From contig USEZ01000030.1 of the NCBI GenBank assembly GCA_900553775.1, forward strand, positions 1 to 15,360: a stretch of DNA of 15,360 bases. The letters are read 5' to 3'. This document shows, piece by piece, positions 14,701 to 15,360 of the stretch. Below the pieces are notes generated by a model. That model saw only the letters and a list, made by a program, of their open reading frames with translations, had not been told where the DNA came from and did not search any database. Origin of the DNA: an uncultured Slackia sp. Lineage in GTDB: Bacteria > Actinomycetota > Coriobacteriia > Coriobacteriales > Eggerthellaceae. Every line of letters starts with the position of its first letter. The stretch's first letter is position 1. Both the position numbers and the translations under genes were made by a program.

Positions 14701-15360
14701 GCGACGACGCGGGCGATGTGAAGGCGATCGACAAGGCCGACGGCTCGGTCGTGTCGGTGCTGCATGTGTCCGACGCCTCCATCCGCTCCACCACGGTGAT
14801 CGCCGACGAAGGCAGGACGGCCTACATCGTTTCGCGCGACGGCGTGCTGCACAAAGTGTCCATCGCCGCAGACGGCGCGCTTTCCGAAAGCGCGCGCGTC
14901 AAATTCGCGTCTTCGTCCACCTCGACGCCCACACTGAGCGGCGGCAAGCTGTTCGTGGGCGGGCAATCGGAGCAATACGACCAGGTGGGGCCGTATATGA
15001 AGTACCGGTACGGCTCGCTTTCGGTGATCGACGCCGAAACGCTGTCGATCGAGCGCGAGGTGGTGTCGACGACCGACGGCAAGCATATCGGCGGAGCCGA
15101 CGGCAGCGGCGGCGGCGCGATGGGCGATGTGAAGTCCATGCCGCTGGTGGTGAATCAGGCGGGCGAGACCTACGTGTATTTCACCAGCAATATGAAGCCG
15201 GGCGGCGCGTATTGCTATCGTCTGGGCGACGAAGCGGCGTCTTCGCTGTACGAACCGGCGCCGGGCAAGCGCGAATACACCATGTCTTCGCTGGTGGCAG
15301 GCCCTGACGGCATGCTGTATTTCATCAACGACTCCAATACGCTGTTCGCGCTTGCGGGCG
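11787..15360 (+). CDS. Large exported protein with Ig-like repeats, DUF4430 and PQQ-like beta-propeller, 3' end outside window
   Basis: The frame is open for 1191 codons to the window edge. A Sec signal peptide is clear: KLLAFLLSAVLALSLTPTYAFA with probable cleavage after AFA (residue 40). Next is an Asp/Ser/Ala-rich low-complexity linker (41-124), then a domain with GIDSNINDVLEEKLAELGYA (146-165). Three degenerate bacterial Ig-like repeats follow (about 268-356, 363-468, 476-623), each with a GD(I/L)-type strand, a tryptophan or tyrosine strand and a VxLTAxV-type strand. Residues 632-741 match DUF4430, the transcobalamin-like C-terminal fold (YGWYLNTI, YWQLFVNGEYSQVGAGSAVL, DDTVTWVYG). After a Gly/Asp-rich linker, residues 802-1191 form repeated PQQ-like propeller blades (VVDGKIFVAAGSALYAKDAK, LLCVDIATGAVVWKN). 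The gene sits directly behind a cobalamin riboswitch. I infer a surface protein made under B12 limitation, possibly binding corrinoids. Its anchor, if any, lies beyond the window. No ligand has been shown for this arrangement to my knowledge. Confidence 0.85.
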   Translation, partial: MHGTSLAPLEAGQAGIARKLLAFLLSAVLALSLTPTYAFAEGDATGLDALDADGTFVQADAASSQVEDAPSAQGDSSSSSPEAEKTRGDALAGASSAAEQARSGDESSRAAASSSAGASDAPQARVDAAVAALDGLSFYKVKPRYGIDSNINDVLEEKLAELGYADIDVRTAEAAPSQTDPAFTAAISDASDDTNGAITYASYDPGAFSSWALASYRSFSLEFVLAYNGAEAHWKQSGNTVLDWDEHACERLLEPYGEGVAVGFAAGDSADAVTADMTLPYKAKSSDGSVLSWSSVVWESSDDSLVEISGGGYQDYRAKVVRGASDAQVTLTAKVSIVTSGGPQAFVERTFPITVKGDLAAVEGEKQELSRKLDAAFSADALTYSEDGAVADASALTGDIQLPTPRAIGVDGKYYAVAYTADSDVVTVSGYRGTVYRGLPGSAPAAVKLTATVTDKSNPAISVEKTIEAAAAPLEAEEIDAEVALMDAAVKGYAEAIADGQRPNAVTGDLHAFRKAYRASDGSLAWSYDVNDAVADGISPVELPGASETAGYRLLKSSVPSVVKHENLVVTRPAYDTKVTVSARLSSEKFARYAERYASDSAWGAKFAQLAARDVSAEFTVLGTSGAAAPKVSATLSVIGMDAQGAAQTWVAADTYTLDNGATAADLSDALFAKAGLAADTGTGQYGWYLNTITSPFDGRVLGWNEATGDYWQLFVNGEYSQVGAGSAVLEPDDTVTWVYGSDGVMPPDSGSGDGDGGVVANPDAPHPDVDSSWPGYMAGNAAIDTPEGSAGTATQQAQESWQADFSQDGGNLSEPIVVDGKIFVAAGSALYAKDAKTGETLHATPLAAPIDSVARMVYAQGMVIVPLSGGRLQAVAATGETGKALATVWLTEKLPAATNGWGDEIAQQSLTTLTVDGGVLYYGTADGDAPNTGYLLCVDIATGAVVWKNASPDAGYYWSGAGVAGDFIVMGDDAGDVKAIDKADGSVVSVLHVSDASIRSTTVIADEGRTAYIVSRDGVLHKVSIAADGALSESARVKFASSSTSTPTLSGGKLFVGGQSEQYDQVGPYMKYRYGSLSVIDAETLSIEREVVSTTDGKHIGGADGSGGGAMGDVKSMPLVVNQAGETYVYFTSNMKPGGAYCYRLGDEAASSLYEPAPGKREYTMSSLVAGPDGMLYFINDSNTLFALAG

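Noticed and set aside
1..15360. tRNA or rRNA genes, CRISPR arrays, insertion sequences, integrases
   Set aside because: I looked for tRNA-like TTCGANTCC arms in the gaps, regularly spaced repeats, transposase motifs and terminal repeats, and found none.

Overview
The window looks like chromosomal DNA from a high-GC actinobacterium. My best guess is class Coriobacteriia, family Eggerthellaceae-like. This rests on the GC-rich codon use (frequent gcg, cgc, gac and ggc codons), a cobalamin riboswitch driving a giant exported DUF4430 protein, and the mix of low-GC-Gram-positive and actinobacterial gene types. It is an inference; no rRNA or other taxonomic marker is present.

Layout, left to right. 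(1) Positions 1-47 hold the tail of an upstream gene. (2) A glycoside hydrolase family 3 beta-glucosidase (210-2615) follows. (3) uvrB (2870-5029) has a near-consensus LexA box 87 bases ahead of its start, as expected for an SOS gene. (4) A 344-base gap then contains a long stem-loop and a 33-codon ORF with a strong ribosome binding site, directly before a MefA-like MFS exporter (5374-6759) that ends in a clear hairpin terminator. (5) A DUF554 membrane protein (7003-7725) follows. (6) Next come an MntP-like manganese exporter that keeps only its first half (8029-8562) and a metallophosphoesterase (8454-9188). (7) On the minus strand lies a coupled pair: a GntR/YtrA-type regulator (10433-10939) and a DUF1648/DUF5808 membrane protein (9303-10433), with a good sigma-70-type promoter. 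(8) A bacterial Pth2-type peptidyl-tRNA hydrolase (11018-11440, minus) lies beyond it. (9) Reading right, a cobalamin riboswitch (about 11626-11754) precedes a very large secreted protein that starts at 11787 and is still open at the window end.

Most of the window is housekeeping or small transport genes. The part most likely to be new biology is region 9. A B12-responsive leader controls an exported protein that combines degenerate bacterial Ig-like repeats, a transcobalamin-like DUF4430 domain and a PQQ-like beta-propeller of at least 390 residues. A plausible role is cell-surface capture of corrinoids, with the protein made when cobalamin is scarce. Secondary points of interest are the half-length MntP and the possible leader peptide before the drug exporter.
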